Below, piece after piece: positions 56,046 to 64,000 of a DNA stretch of 64,000 nt (position 1 is its first letter; every line of letters starts with the position of its first letter). The stretch comes from Taudactylus pleione (lineage: Eukaryota; Chordata; Amphibia; Anura; Myobatrachidae), in assembly GCA_031769625.1 (NCBI GenBank), contig JAUIMM010000040.1:11100501-11164500 (forward strand). The letters are read 5' to 3'. The position numbers were made by a program, and so were the translations under genes. The notes beneath the pieces are model-generated. The model was not told where the DNA came from, did not search any database, and was given only the letters and a program-made list of their open reading frames with translations.

Positions 56046-56150
56046 GGCAGAGGTTCCCAAACTCAGTCCTCAAAACACCCTAACGGTTCAGGTTTAAGGT
56101 TCCTTAAACACATCCAGCGTCCTCCAAACCACACCCAATGCATTATGTCA
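56046..56150. mobile_element. hAT-type MITE end (GCAGAGGTTCCCAAACTCAG)
   Basis: GCAGAGGTTCCCAAACTCAGTCC, then AAACACCCTAACGGTTCAGG, is a typical hAT-like terminal block related to the elements at 10470 and 46608. The matching right end is not found, so it is truncated. Confidence 0.55.
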
Positions 56151-56239
56151 ACACGGACTCCCCTGACAAATTCTGAGTTCTGAAAGTTGATTAAAATAAA
56201 TTCCAAAGCAAGAGTATGAATAATTTTTGACTTACCCTA

Positions 56240-56240
<1 letters not shown>

Positions 56241-56293
<53 letters not shown>
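56241..56293. repeat. (TG)n(TA)n microsatellite
   Basis: TGTGTGTG followed by a TA run ending in ATAC, the target site of gypsy copy B. Confidence 0.95.
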
Positions 56294-56902
56294 TGTGATA
56301 GGATCACTGGTAAAATGGTCTGTGGCAGGGACATTTATCCCAGATTCCTGTCTTATGTGTTTTAAATCCCCAGGAGAAAGTCTGCAGTGTAGCAGGCTTG
56401 AGTCTCGGCTTTTTGAAAAGCCGGTTTGGGACCTGGGTGTTGTGGGTGAGAGGAGAGGGAGGGCTCCACCCACGGCCACTCCAGGTTTTGGTTCTCACAG
56501 CCTGGTAACAGGCTTATTAGGGTTTCCACCTGAGAGTGGCCAATATAAGCCTAGTGTGTTTAGGGCTGAGTGTCTCACCTGGGAGAGCAGGCAGGGAGTT
56601 TGCTCAGAGACACTTGAAAACCTAACTGTAAGTGTTGTGCTGTGCTTTTGTTGCTGGTGAGGCCATTAGGCCCTGCCAGGTTCTGGTAGTGAGGGAACTA
56701 CCTGTGAAGTTAGTGCCCCGACAGGGCTAGGATTTACGTTTATGTTTTCTTTGTGTTATTTCTGACATTGTACAATAAAGACTGGCGCCGACCAGCTTGT
56801 ACTTGCATCGAGACTGGTGTGCTGCTTCCCTGCTGCTGTGTGGGTGTGTAAGGAAGGAGTCCTCTACCCAGGAGAGGGATCCCCTAACCTAACTGTGTCA
56901 CA
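56294..56902 (+). repeat. 5' LTR of gypsy copy B
   Basis: Starts TGTGATAGGATCAC and ends CTAACTGTGTCACA. It has a TATAAG at 56544-56549 and AATAAA at 56774-56779, so U3, R and U5 are all present. Nearly identical to 59767-60373. Confidence 0.92.
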
Positions 56903-56905
56903 ATA

Positions 56906-56922
56906 TGGTGGAGAATGCGGGC
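56906..56922 (+). promoter_or_regulatory. Candidate primer binding site of gypsy copy B
   Basis: TGGTGGAGAATGCGGGC begins three bases after the LTR and is conserved at 454-470 in copy A. It begins with TGG, as expected for pairing with a tRNA 3' CCA end; the tRNA was not identified. Confidence 0.6.
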
Positions 56923-57097
56923 AACCACACACACTAAAGTTGCAGCAAGAGGAAAACTTTCCATTTAAAAATTAAAGGGACAGACACCCAATTTGTGAGT
57001 GTGGAAATAACACTGTGTCCTTGGAGTCCCATAGAGGAGGCGTCAGCCAATGCTCAGAGAGGCAAGGTTCAGCTTCCAGCCTACACCCCAGGACAAA

Positions 57098-57960
57098 ATG
57101 GAGGACATTATTAAGGCCTTGCTCCAAGCTACAGCAGCTCAGCAGGAGACAAACAAACTTCAGCAGGAATCTACCAGAGCTCAGCAGGAGACAAACAAAC
57201 TTCAGCAGGAAGCTACCTGGGCTTAGCAGGAATCTACCAGGGCATAGCAGGAATCCACCAGGGTGCAACTGTTGGCCTTGGAGACAGCCCAGAGGCAACA
57301 ACAGGTTGCCATCGAGAAAACCCGCCAGGCCTTAGCGGAAATCAGCCAGGCCATAAAAGAGGTGGTACAGCACCTGGTCACCCGGCCCAGAGATGTTAAT
57401 ACTGGTCCTCCCACCACCACTCACTCCGTACGAGCCAGTCACTTCCTCCAAAAGATGACTTCGGGCGATGATGTGGAGGCCTATCTCGCCGCATTTGAAA
57501 GAACGGGTGAAAGGGAGAGTTGGCCCCTGGAGCAGTGGGCAAGTCTATAAGGCCTATTTCGAATTTTATGCCTGGCTGATGCCAAGGACTATAAAAAACT
57601 AAAACAGGAGATCCTAACTCGCTTGGGAGTCACCACCTTTGTTCGTGCCCAACGGGTCCACCGCTGGGAGTTCCATATGGACAAGCCTCCACGTTCACAG
57701 ATGCATGACCTCGTCCATCTGTCCTCAAAATGGCTACAGCCCGAGATGCTGATGGGACCACAGATCATGGAAAGGGTCGTGATGGACCGGTACCTGCGAT
57801 CGTTACCTGCGACTCTGCGCAAGTGGGTGAGCCATGCAGACCCTAAGACCGCGGACCAGTTGGTCGAGCTAGTGGAGAGGTACATGGTGGCTGAGGAGTA
57901 TGCCCCACCAAGCCCCGATGGCGCACCAGCGAACTCCCACAGACACTAGTAAGACTGTTC
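57098..57960 (+). pseudogene. gag pseudogene of gypsy copy B
   Basis: The ATG at 57098 (MEDIIKALLQATAAQQ) leads into a Gln-rich coiled-coil repeat (KLQQEST...), which is longer than in copy A because a [10 protein letters not shown] unit is duplicated. Two in-frame TAG codons near 57225 and 57246 replace CAG of copy A. The capsid reads VEAYLAAFERTGERESW and then, after a deletion of about 30 bp near 57545, AQRVHRWEFHMDKPPRSQMH, VVMDRYLRSLPATLRKWV and LVELVERYMVAEE. This SCAN-like capsid C-terminus shapes assembly in the retroelement. The frame changes at about 57900, where the next reading starts. Confidence 0.88.
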
Positions 57961-58766
57961 CAGGGGAGAAGGGTGCTGGGCGGTGGGATGTACCTAAGAC
58001 TGAGGGTATAGAACCTGGAGACAGGCCTGCCAGGCCAGGAAGGTTCTTGCCCCGTAAACGACTAGACATTAATATGATTCAGTGTTTCCGGTGTGGTGAC
58101 TTCGGCCATATTTCCACTAATTGTTCACTTACAACTGAACCTATGCAATGTGATACTGCTCATGTCTACTGCAGGGGGTCTTTCTTTGCACAGACAGCCT
58201 GTACAGCTGACCGGCAGGCTGAGACTGATAAGCACATGTGTGTACTCACTGTAGATGGCAACCGAGTAGAGGCACTGTTAGACTCTGGTAGCTTGGTGAC
58301 ACTTATAAAAGCTGAGCTGGTGAACCCCTTGAGGCATACAGGGAAAACTGTTGATGTGACCTACATACATGGGGATAATCGATATTATGTTACTGCAGAG
58401 GTGAACATTGAGACACCATGTGGCTCTGCTATAGTTTCTGTGGGTTTGGTGCCTGGTCTGATGTACGATGCAATATTGGGGAGAGACTTTGCTCACTTCT
58501 GGAAATTGTGGGAAAGCCGTTTTGTTCCAGAAGTGAACAACCCCGGTCCACTTGAGAAGGTTGTCAATATAGTGGAGGAGGGAGTTTCTTCTGAGTCAGA
58601 GTTATTCCCTTTTCCTACTATGGTTGGCGAACTAGAGAATGCAAAGCGTGACGGTGGCCCGCCAACTGATGTGCCTCCCATTGAGGTGGGAAGTGTTGTT
58701 GGGCCAGGTGATCGTCTGCCTGATTTAGGTCAGAAGAGAGGTCTTTGCCGTGGAGCAGTGGAATGA
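57900..58766 (+). pseudogene. Nucleocapsid-protease segment of gypsy copy B
   Basis: The open 288-codon frame has a CCHC knuckle CFRCGDFGHISTNC (about 58080) and an aspartic protease with LLDSGSLVTLIKAEL (about 58275) and ILGRDFAHFW (about 58470). The protease would process the polyprotein. It is the longest intact frame of the element but lacks a genuine start and is out of frame with gag and integrase. Confidence 0.88.
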
Positions 58767-59220
58767 CCCTACTTTGGTAAAAGCCAGGGAGAAGGTAAAG
58801 GTAGTTGATGGTAAACCCGTAGACCCTGATAGTCCTTTGTCCTATCCCCACATGGCAATGTGTCAGGATTTATCCTGCCCTGAGTGTCAGTATCATACTC
58901 CCAGACCACGTTTTAAGGGTCCACTAGTTCCATTGCCTATTGTAGAGGTGCCAATAGAGAGAGAGCACCTGGAACAGGCTCAACAGGCACAGCAGAGGGT
59001 ATACAACCACAATGCTCGGTTACGCAGCTTTGTAATTGACCTGTCCCACTCTTTCTAAGATTTCAAAGGGCCCTTGCCATTTAGCCAAAAGTTTATTTTT
59101 CCCCGTGGGAACCAATACTAACACTCTGTCCCCAGGAGCAAAGTTTACCAGCCGGGGAAAAGAAAGCCGGAACAGATATACCATATAAATCGGTTAAAGC
59201 CCTGGAAAGATAGAACGGTA
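58750..59220 (+). pseudogene. Integrase remnant of gypsy copy B with internal deletion and inversion
   Basis: The frame carries a zinc-binding remnant (SCPECQYHTPRPRFKGPLVP, about 58875), then jumps to EREHLEQAQQAQQRVYNHNA, a C-terminal integrase segment; the catalytic core between them is deleted. The next 36 codons are inverted (59032-59139, read on the minus strand as APGDRV...KWQGPFEI). The plus strand then resumes with VYQPGKRKPEQIYHINRLKP. Integrase would insert cDNA; this copy cannot. The GPF module in the inverted part is typical of Ty3/gypsy integrases. Confidence 0.85.
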
Positions 59221-59700
59221 CTGTTGGCCGTCCGAGTCCCTCTAGTAAAACCAGGGCCCTTAGTTCCCGAAGTGACAGTGGCAAAAACCCTGTCGGCAAT
59301 TCAACAACTAGAGGTCAAGGAGTTTCTGGTTAGAAATAGGGTGCTGTTCTCTGACGTACCTGGGAAAACCTCGGTCGTTAAACATGACATCATCACTGAC
59401 CCTGGGATTAAAGTTAATCTAAAGCCCTATAGGTTACCAGAAGCACCGGTGTCGAAAGAAATTAAAAATATGCTAGAGTTAGGGGTTATTGAAGTATCAC
59501 ATAGTGAATGGTCAAGTCCCATTGTGTTGATTCCAAAGCCCGACGGGAGTGTATGTTTCTGCAATGACTTCCGAAAGTTGAACAGTGTTTCAAAATTCAA
59601 TGCCTACCCGGTGCCACAGTGGAGAAGGAGGCATTGGCCATAAAGTGGGCGTTACAAACTTTTAAATTTTCGGTGGAACACAGGCCAGGGGGCCTGTTGT
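59210..59700 (+). pseudogene. Reverse transcriptase/RNase H remnant of gypsy copy B
   Basis: Starts within TVLLAVRVPLVKPGPLVPEV and reads VLFSDVPGKTSVVKHDI, LKPYRLPEAPVSKEIKNMLE, GVIEVSHSEWSSPIVLIPKP, CNDFRKLN and AYPVP, the finger and first palm motifs. It then jumps at about 59612 to EKEALAIKWALQTF, an RNase H segment, in another frame, followed by VEHRPG. The YxDD active site and thumb are deleted. The frame runs out into the polypurine tract. Confidence 0.88.
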
Positions 59701-59753
59701 TTAAAGCGTTCATTGTTTGGGGGCTTCAGTTGTTCCGCCCCATAGGTCGAAAC

Positions 59754-59763
59754 AAAGGGGGGG
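59754..59763 (+). promoter_or_regulatory. Polypurine tract of gypsy copy B
   Basis: AAAGGGGGGG followed by ATA, immediately before the 3' LTR at 59767; primes plus-strand DNA synthesis in LTR elements. Confidence 0.75.
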
Positions 59764-59766
59764 ATA

Positions 59767-60373
59767 TGTGATAGGATCACTGGTAAAATGGTCTGTGGCA
59801 GGGACATTTATCCCAGATTCCTGTCCTATGTGTTTAAAATCCCCAGGAGAAAGTCTGCAGTGTAGCAGGCTTGAGTTTCGGCTTTTTGAAAAGCCGGTTT
59901 GGGACCTGGGTGTTGTGGGTGAGAGGAGAGGGAGGGCTCCACCCACGGCCACTCCAGGTTTTGGTTCTCACAGCCTGGTAACAGACTTGTTAAGGTTTCC
60001 ACCTGAGAGTGGCCAATATAAGCCTAGTGTGTTGAGGGCTGATTGTCTCACCTGGGAGAGCAGACAGGGAGTTTGCTCAGAGACACTTGAAAACCTAACT
60101 GTAAGTGTTGTGCTGTGCTTTTGTTGCTGGTGAGGGCATTTGGCCCTGCCAGGTTCTGGTAGTGAGGGAACTACCTGTGAAGTTAGTCCCCCGACAGGGC
60201 TAGGATTTATGTTTATGTTTTCTTTGTGTTATTTCTGACATTGTACAATAAAGACTGGCGCCGACCAGCTTGTACTTGCATCCAGACTGGTGTGCTGCTT
60301 CCCTGCTGCTGTGTGTGTGTGTAAGGAAGGAGTCCTCTACCCAGGAGGGACCCCCTAACCTAACTGTGTCACA
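59767..60373 (+). repeat. 3' LTR of gypsy copy B
   Basis: Same limits and motifs as the 5' LTR, with AATAAA at 60247-60252. Differences are scattered substitutions and a 4-base deletion near 60347. Confidence 0.92.
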
Positions 60374-60380
60374 ATACACA

Positions 60381-61648
60381 CAGTCAGGTGCATAAATATT
60401 GGGACTTTGACAGAATTTCATATTTTGGCCTCTATTCACCACCACAATGGCTTTGAAATGAAACAAACAAGATGTGCTTTAACTGCAGACTTTCAGATTT
60501 AATTTGAGGGTAATTACATCCAAATCAGGTGAACGGTGTAGGAATTACAACGGTTTCTATATGTGCCTCCCACTTTTTAAAGGGCCAAAAGTAATGGGAC
60601 AAACTAAACAATCCTAAATCTAACTTTCACTTTTTAATACTTTGTTGCAAATCCTTTGCAGACAATTACAGCCTGCAGTCTGGAATGCATTGACATCACC
60701 AGATGCTGGGTTTCATCTCTGGTGATGCTCTGCCAGGCCTCTACTGCAAATGTCTTCAGTACCTGCTTGTTCTTGGGGCATTTTCCCTTCAGTTTTGTCT
60801 TCATCAAGTGAAATGCATGCTCAATCGGATTCAGGTCAGGGGATTGACTTGGCCATTGCATAACATTCCACTTTTTAGCCTTAAAAATCTCTTTGGTTGC
60901 TTTTGCAGTATGCTTTGGGTCATTGTCCATCTGCACTGTGAAGCACCATCCAATGAGTTCTGAAGCATTTTACTGAATATGAGCATATAATATTGCCCGA
61001 AACACTTCAGAATTCATTCTGCTGCTTTTGTCAGCAGTCCCATCATCAATAAATACAAGGGAACCAGTTCCATTGGCAGCCATACATGCCCACACCATGA
61101 CACTACCACCACCATGCTTCACTAATGAGTTGGTAGGTTTTGGATCATGAGCAGTTCCTTTCCTTCTCCATACTCTAATCTGGTCATCCTGTTTTTGAGG
61201 CTCACCAATGGTTTACATCTTGTTGCGAACCCTCTATATTCACTCTTGTGAAGTATTCTTTTGATTGTTGACTTTGACACATATACATCTACCTCCTGGA
61301 GAGTGTTCTTGATTTGGCCAACTGTTGTGAAGGGGTTTTTCTTCACCAGGGAAATAATTCTTCTGTCATCCACCACAGATGTTTTCCATTTATCTTCCGG
61401 GTCTTTTGGTGTTGCTGAGCTCTCCGGTGCATTCTTTCTTTTTAAGAATGTTCCAAACAGTTGATTTGGCCACACCAAATGTTTTTGCTATCTCTCTGAT
61501 GGGTTGGTTTTGATTTTTCAGCCTAATGATGGCTTGCTTCACTGACAGTGACAGCTCTTTGGATCTCATATTGAGAGTCAACAGCAACTGATTCCAAATG
61601 CAAATGTCACACCTAGAATCAACTCCAGACCATTTACCTGCTTAATTG
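60381..61648 (-). mobile_element. Tc1-like transposon Tc1-2, truncated
   Basis: The left end CAGTCAGGTGCATAAATATT is the 3' terminal repeat of the Tc1-1 family in minus orientation. The element ends abruptly at about 61648 after TTTACCTGCTTAATTGAT, so roughly 200-300 bp of the 5' terminal repeat region are missing. A block of transposase near 61170-61190 is also deleted. It abuts the 3' flank of gypsy copy B. Confidence 0.88.
60634..61572 (-). pseudogene. Tc1-2 transposase pseudogene
   Basis: Reads on the minus strand from MRSKELSLSVKQAIIRLKNQ at 61572 through AKTFGVAKSTVWNILKKKE, a frame change near 61390-61440, VSKSTIKRILHKSEYRGFAT and LVSLKNRMTRLEYG, where a deletion removes the first catalytic Asp segment. 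It resumes with MQMDNDPKHTAK and SPDLNPIEHAF (60936-60634), ending KGFATKY. It retains the second Asp and Glu but not the first Asp. Confidence 0.88.
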
Positions 61649-62200
61649 ATATATATACTTACGGCAGGTAAGTATGTGTGAGTAGGATAGGTGTTTGTAT
61701 TAAAGTTATACTGTATACGGTGTGTGTGCTGTGGTTATTTAACTGTTTATTTTACAGTGGGGTACAGGTCCCAACCACCTGCAGGCACTTGTAGTTCCAC
61801 AAGTGCCAAAGGTCAGACATGATGGGACCTGTAGTTCCATTGTAAAATACATTAGTTTAAAACTATTTCTCACATTATTACCCATGTACCCACAGCCCAG
61901 GGTAGCTGGGAAGAGCCCCAGGCTTCAGACTAAGCCTGGGGTTTCAGGAGACATGGGACCCCTTCTTTGGGGGTCCCCACCTCCCCTGAGATCCCCAGCT
62001 TGAGCTGACCAGCTTGGGGTGTTACTGCTTTGGCTGGGGTGACCCAGTGAAAGTCTCCTGGCCCCGGTCAGTTTGATTCCAATTCTGGTTTTAAATATAG
62101 GGGGACCCCTATGCATTTTTTCCCCCTATATTTAAAACCCATAATTTTAGGAACAAGGACTGGCTGAGCAGTCCAGGTCTTTTGGGAGGGACCCTACATA
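61649..62200. other. Intron with unclassified GC-richer repeat
   Basis: 61760-61845 has a foldback (CTTGTAGTTCCACAAG; GGGACCTGTAGTTCCA), and 61895-62170 is GC-richer with complementary pieces. Probably an old MITE or MITEs; no gene. Confidence 0.4.
62087..62139. repeat. Perfect 18-bp inverted repeat
   Basis: GGTTTTAAATATAGGGGG (62087-62104) and its exact complement (62122-62139), with a 17-base loop. Confidence 0.85.
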
Positions 62201-64000
62201 ATTATTTTTTTTTTTATTAAATATTACAATAGTGATTCAATGCAGAATCATACACAAATCATGCTGATCTGTGTATGTTTCTGCGAAACTCACAGCTCAC
62301 AGGCAGGTGAATTGATTTCACGAATTTGGACAGGAGTTTTGTCCTTTCTCATGAGAGTTTAGAAACTCTCGTCTTGGTAAATTTCCACATCCTATCTTCA
62401 CTAGTGAAAAGTTACTCGAGTTTGGCCAATGGTGAAGTGAAGAGAGTTAGCTAACTTTCCAGAATTTTCCTGTAGCAAAGGAGATTTCTCTCCCAAGTTT
62501 GTCATCAGTAAATTTGCAAATGGAAAAAAATGCCCAAACTTTCCAGAGAATGCTAACTTGACCAAACTTGAATCTTAATAAATTTACCCAAAGTGGTTGG
62601 TCTAACGAAAGAAAAGACAAGGTGGGCACCATAACTTGTGGGGGGGGGAGTGTATGTGTGGAATGTGGAACCATACTAACTTTTAATATACTGTTGCTTC
62701 TGGGTGGTGCACCACTGGATGGGTGACAGGTTTTTGGCAGGCTTTTCCATTGCTGGATGAAGTTATGATAATCCAATACAGCCTCCAACATTAAAAAAAT
62801 AAAACACTGGAGCAACCATACAACAAGAAAAAATACATACAATTAAATAGGCCTATACAAGTTATGTTCTACCTTCATTTGCAAGATTGATAACTTGCTG
62901 CATCTGAACACTGGTGCCGGACTAAATCCTGGAAAATAATGGGCCTGACTGGAAAAGAGATAGGTAATAAACAGCTCTTCATAAGCCAAAAAATGAGTGA
63001 TTGATCTACCCCCCCCTCCTTTTTTTAAATTTAATTTTCATTAAACATGATTTAGTAACACTACCAGTACTTGATAACCAATCTTTTTAAGAAAGTCTTA
63101 TTTGAAAATTCATAATTGAGGGTTATATAACTCATGTAGTATACTCAAGGGCAAACTAAATAATTTCACTTAAGAAACAAAAAAATTTAATTAATAACAA
63201 ACCATATCCCAAATGTACTAATTAAGTCCATTTTCAATGTAAGACAATTAACACACACAAACATTTTTATTAGCCTAGTTTTATTTTTTTATTGGCTTTA
63301 AACATTTTTAGATAAGGTTATTGGTTACTATAATGTTAAAAAAATTGCATGCAAAAATTACAGTTTAAATATGGATTGTTATTATTTTTTTCTTTGCTAA
63401 TTACATTGAAGCTACTGTATTAACATAATACATTGGTTGTGTTTCCCTGACTTTATTTGCCAAAGGCTGCCCTGCAGTACTATAGACATTGTGGTAACCA
63501 GCTGTTACATATTAAAGCCTCAATCATTTTATATGACAGGGTAACTTAATTATGCTGTGCTTTGAGGGTGCTAAACTAAATTATATTTTGAACAAGTACA
63601 CTTCATTTAATATTTGTCTATTAAGTACTTGAACTGTGACACATAAGACTACACATGCAAAATAATTGAGCACTTTTAAATTTTAAATGTATTGGATTAA
63701 TCACTAAATCAGTTTTCCTTAATTTATTTGAAATGCAGATCTCTCTTCTCAACAGAGTAATCAATTAAAATGAAGGGACAATTGATTTTATACAAGCTAT
63801 CAGACTGTGTAAAAGCTTTTAGTAAAGTGTAAGTAAAGTCATTATATCAAAATCTTAATCAGCAGCAACCAATTATATTGTACTTCTTAAAGTTAGTTTT
63901 GCTTAACTCAATTTGAAAGCCAAAAAAGCAAAAAAAAAAAAACTAAACAAACTGTAGTGGGCTATCTTGAAGCATATTCTGAAGTTACTAATTCAGGTGA
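62201..64000. other. Intron, AT-rich, no gene seen
   Basis: No exon matching the expected TM7-coding part of the receptor and no recognised element up to the window end. Short homopolymer runs only. Confidence 0.55.

Larger units (their letters stand above)
56294..60373 (+). mobile_element. Ty3/gypsy LTR retrotransposon copy B (Gmr1-like), two LTRs, internally deleted
   Basis: LTRs of about 607-609 bp at 56294-56902 and 59767-60373 start TGTGATA and end TGTCACA. A 4-bp duplication ATAC flanks the element (56290-56293, 60374-60377). A polypurine tract (AAAGGGGGGG, 59754-59763) precedes the 3' LTR. The order of coding remnants is gag, CCHC knuckle, protease, integrase, reverse transcriptase, RNase H. 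Integrase ahead of reverse transcriptase is the arrangement described for Gmr1-type Ty3/gypsy elements. Roughly 20 differences between the LTRs by eye suggest moderate age. Deletions, stops and an inversion make it defective. Confidence 0.92.

Overview
The window looks like one vertebrate, most probably anuran amphibian, genomic locus: 64 kb of AT-rich intron around a single host coding exon, packed with transposable elements. The host exon (13216-14151, + strand) encodes the cysteine-rich domain and transmembrane helices 1-6 of a group III metabotropic glutamate receptor, closest to GRM8. It has a clean splice acceptor and donor and an intact frame. No other host exon could be supported, so at least 13 kb before it and about 50 kb after it are intron. 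The anuran assignment is an inference from the repeat mix: Gmr1-like Ty3/gypsy, Penelope-like elements with hammerhead-type motifs, a tRNA SINE sharing an L2 tail, long-TIR Tc1 elements and GC-rich palindromic MITEs.

Layout. 1-2564: rearranged Ty3/gypsy copy A, cut by the window edge. 3.6-9.2 kb: hAT elements and fragments, including a 3.9 kb copy (alpha-1) with a perfect 8-bp target duplication and a tandem-repeat leader. 10-25 kb: host intron with the exon, hAT and palindromic MITEs, an L2 LINE 3' end and a tRNA-SINE. 25.5-28.85 kb: a decayed Penelope-like element on the minus strand, split by a palindromic MITE. 28.85-30.5 kb: a nearly intact Tc1 element. 30.5-34.6 kb: hAT alpha-2 with two tandem arrays. 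34.7-35.1 kb: a 350-bp inverted repeat with a hammerhead-like core. 35.6-40.5 kb: hAT alpha-3. 41.7-44.9 kb: a second hAT family (TTF/ZMYM1-like) with a (EDGSEA)n repeat. 45-52.6 kb: intron with MITEs and a pyrimidine minisatellite. 52.6-53.8 kb: Penelope fragment with GIY-YIG domain between inverted hammerhead-bearing ends. 53.9-55.5 kb: a second Tc1 family. 56.3-60.4 kb: Ty3/gypsy copy B with two LTRs. 60.4-61.65 kb: truncated Tc1. The rest is intron.

None of the mobile elements appears able to move by itself: each has stops, frameshifts or deletions. The most unusual observations are: (i) a precise 36-codon in-frame inversion inside the integrase region of gypsy copy B, whose pol order is integrase before reverse transcriptase; (ii) hAT copies whose untranslated leaders are different tandem arrays, one of which has also replaced the transposase core; (iii) hammerhead-ribozyme-like cores at several Penelope ends, three of them in inverted-repeat arrangements; (iv) MITEs built as chains of perfect palindromes that stay palindromic although the arm sequence differs between copies. 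No bacterial-type system, CRISPR array or canonical structural RNA gene was seen.
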